Below, one piece after another: positions 47,833-49,139 of a DNA stretch of 49,139 bases. The stretch is taken from the NCBI RefSeq assembly GCF_023716925.1, contig NZ_JAMQQG010000025.1, forward strand, positions 1 through 49,139, given 5' to 3'. Positions within the stretch are counted from its first letter, which is position 1. Every line of letters starts with the position of its first letter. The notes beneath the pieces are model-generated. The model searched no databases, was not told the origin of the DNA, and saw only the letters and a list, made by a program, of their open reading frames with translations. Origin of the DNA: Frankia sp. R82. GTDB taxonomy: Bacteria; Actinomycetota; Actinomycetes; Frankiales; Frankiaceae. A program made the position numbers and the translations under genes.

Positions 47833-48780
47833 ATGAAGCGGTTCGACGGGCTCCGCCGGATCGAGCAGCTCGACCCGGCATCGGACTTTCACGAGATCTA
47901 TCGGATCAGCTCGACCTACGAGTTCCCGTGGGACTACTTCAACGCGCTGTCCTTCGCGCTTTTCCGCACCTTCGCCGTGCCGTCGGTCGGCCGGCTGCTG
48001 GCCGGCACCGGAGAGTTCACGGCACGGTCCCAGAAACGCTTCGAGGACACCGTCCTCATTCTCGACGCGGTGCTCGAGCACGGGTTCGCCAGCGTCGAGG
48101 GGCGGGCAGCGATTCGCCGGATGAACCAGATGCACCGTGCCTATCCGATCACCAACGCGGACTACGTATACGTGCTGTCCACCTTCGTCGTCCAGCCGAT
48201 CCGCTGGATCGACCGGTTCGGCTGGCGGCGACTGAGCGAGACGGAGAAGGCCGCCAGCGCCGAGTACTACCGGGAACTGGGCAGGCACCTGGGCGTCACG
48301 GACATGCCCCGTACCCACCAGGAATTCGCCGCCCACCTCGACAGCTACGAGGTGCAACGGTTTGCGCACCACCCGGGTGGGCGGGCCGTCGGCGACGCCG
48401 CGCTCGACCTGTTCACGACCTTCCCCCTCGCGCGTCACCTGCCTGCCACCCTGGTCAGGCGCCTCGCACTGGGGCTGATGGACGACCCGCTGCGCGCGGC
48501 ACTCGGCTACCCGCGCTTTTCCCGCGCCGAGCAGAGCCTGTGCGCCGGAGCCGTGCGGCTGCGCGGCCGGGTCGTCCGGCTGCTCCCGCCGCGCACCGAG
48601 GCGCTGTACGCCCGGCAGCGCCCCGAGCTCCGCAGCTACCCCCAGGGTTATGACGTCTCCCGGCTCGGCACCTTCCCCACGGGCTCGGCGCGCTCGCCTG
48701 GCGAAGACGGTGATTTCGGCGACGTTTTCGACGATCGCCCACGGCCGGCTGCCGCGCGTCAGGTTAGCGATGATCACTAG
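47833..48780 (+). CDS. MpaB/DUF2236 family oxygenase-like protein
   Basis: 315 residues from ATG 47833 (GGGGAGAG just upstream). Family features: YRISSTYEFPWDYFNALSFALFRTFAVPSVGRLL, SQKRFEDTVLILDAVLEHGF, GRAAIRRMNQMHRAYPITNADYVYVLSTFVVQPIRWIDRFGWR, then EYYRELGRHLGV. These match the DUF2236 group that includes mycophenolic-acid MpaB and is related to heme-containing latex-clearing proteins; the HRxY motif with conserved His is typical. Substrate unknown. The C-terminal 30 residues are not conserved. The frame is open 5' of the ATG back into the SDR fragment, which I treat as separate. Confidence 0.85.
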   Translation: MKRFDGLRRIEQLDPASDFHEIYRISSTYEFPWDYFNALSFALFRTFAVPSVGRLLAGTGEFTARSQKRFEDTVLILDAVLEHGFASVEGRAAIRRMNQMHRAYPITNADYVYVLSTFVVQPIRWIDRFGWRRLSETEKAASAEYYRELGRHLGVTDMPRTHQEFAAHLDSYEVQRFAHHPGGRAVGDAALDLFTTFPLARHLPATLVRRLALGLMDDPLRAALGYPRFSRAEQSLCAGAVRLRGRVVRLLPPRTEALYARQRPELRSYPQGYDVSRLGTFPTGSARSPGEDGDFGDVFDDRPRPAAARQVSDDH

Positions 48781-48990
48781 ATCGGCAGTGCCGACACCCC
48801 GTCACCGGCCTCGGCAACGAGCAACCGCCGGGCCGGGTCGGTGAGGATGCGCGCGAGGACCGGGCCGGCGACGGCCCGGGTCGGTGGGTAGCGACCCGAC
48901 CGGAAAGTGAGCGAGCTGTCGGTGCAGTTCGAGCAGCGTGGGAAGATCATCAGTGACCGCGGGCCGAATGCGGAGGCTGCTCGTGACATC
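48777..48990 (-). pseudogene. GNAT acetyltransferase remnant
   Basis: On the minus strand one frame gives SSLRIRPAVTDDLPTLLELHRQLAHF, the N-terminal strand and helix of a GNAT acetyltransferase; near 48890 the similarity moves to another frame with RAVAGPVLARILTDPARRLLVAEAGDG, and then stops at 48777, before the acetyl-CoA loop. So it is frameshifted and lacks its C-terminal half. It overlaps the stop of the MpaB-like gene by 4 bp. Confidence 0.6.
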
Positions 48991-49080
48991 GGTCTTGCCG
49001 CCGGCTCGCCGCGCCGATCAAGGCAGCCGTTCGGCCGTGCGCAAACGACGGAGCGTCAGCTTGGGATCGCGAGGAGCGTC

Positions 49081-49139
49081 TCAGATCGGTTCGACGACGA
49101 TGTCAGCGCGGTCGAGTGTGGCGGTGTAGGCGGCTATGC
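49081..49139 (-). CDS. C-terminal end of a minus-strand gene cut by the window edge
   Basis: The last 18 codons before TGA (49083-49081) read AAYTATLDRADIVVEPI, with good codon bias except one ATA. Family cannot be told from so short a piece; it could also be chance. Confidence 0.3.
   Translation of the reverse strand, partial: IAAYTATLDRADIVVEPI

Noticed and set aside
47440-48780. One 446-residue SDR-MpaB fusion protein
   Set aside because: The 80 residues between the parts look non-coding and the MpaB part has its own ribosome site and ATG at 47833.
1-49139. tRNA, rRNA, riboswitch and CRISPR features
   Set aside because: Looked for conserved T-loop sequences, rRNA segments and repeat-spacer patterns by eye and found none; short or diverged RNAs could be missed without a covariance-model search.

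Overview
The window is very GC-rich actinobacterial chromosome (roughly 70% GC by eye, strong G/C third-position bias, GTG/TTG starts, 4-bp ATGA overlaps between cotranscribed genes). The gene set (anaplerotic PEP carboxylase, cytochrome bd without cydDC, BlaI/M56 pair, Rhs toxin, F420-type luciferase-like enzyme, many MFS exporters) would suit Frankia or a related filamentous actinomycete. That assignment is inference. I saw no rRNA, tRNA, phage or CRISPR.

Layout. 1-7.4 kb: a CYTH-domain protein cut by the left edge, a CPBP membrane protease, cydAB (minus strand), and a BlaI repressor with an M56 peptidase (plus strand). A CTAC-N5-GTAG dyad occurs both in front of cydA and on the blaI promoter, so the BlaI/M56 pair is a good candidate regulator of the terminal oxidase. 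7.5-16.6 kb: ppc, two small genes facing a very strong shared hairpin, an MFS exporter, a methyltransferase and a membrane Ser/Thr kinase. 16.6-31.5 kb: an accessory stretch of regulator plus exporter or detoxification modules: MarR-MFS operon, RHH-VOC-methyltransferase operon, MerR, two SDRs, a lipoprotein, a Phd/VapC toxin-antitoxin pair, a decayed LysR gene beside a SnoaL-like gene, an ArsR/LLM oxidoreductase pair, and a second MarR/MFS pair. Several regulators appear to be leaderless, with an operator lying on the promoter.

31.5-43 kb is the plastic part: a 1.2-kb stretch without genes, an EamA exporter broken by a G-run frameshift, a DUF2000 gene, remnants of two different insertion sequences, an intact 1591-bp IS630-type element with 30-bp perfect terminal repeats and a divergent passenger gene, and then a 5.1-kb Rhs/YD-repeat polymorphic toxin with a translationally coupled, lower-GC candidate immunity gene.

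43-49 kb: a DHFR-like reductase, two tandem DGPF (YciI-type) plus ECF42-type sigma factor modules, an SDR fragment, an MpaB/DUF2236 oxygenase-like gene, a GNAT remnant and the tail of a minus-strand gene at the right edge.

The most interesting signals are the shared BlaI-type operator linking the BlaI/M56 pair to cydAB, the Rhs toxin-immunity pair, and the IS630 element whose transposase and passenger gene both end inside the terminal repeats.
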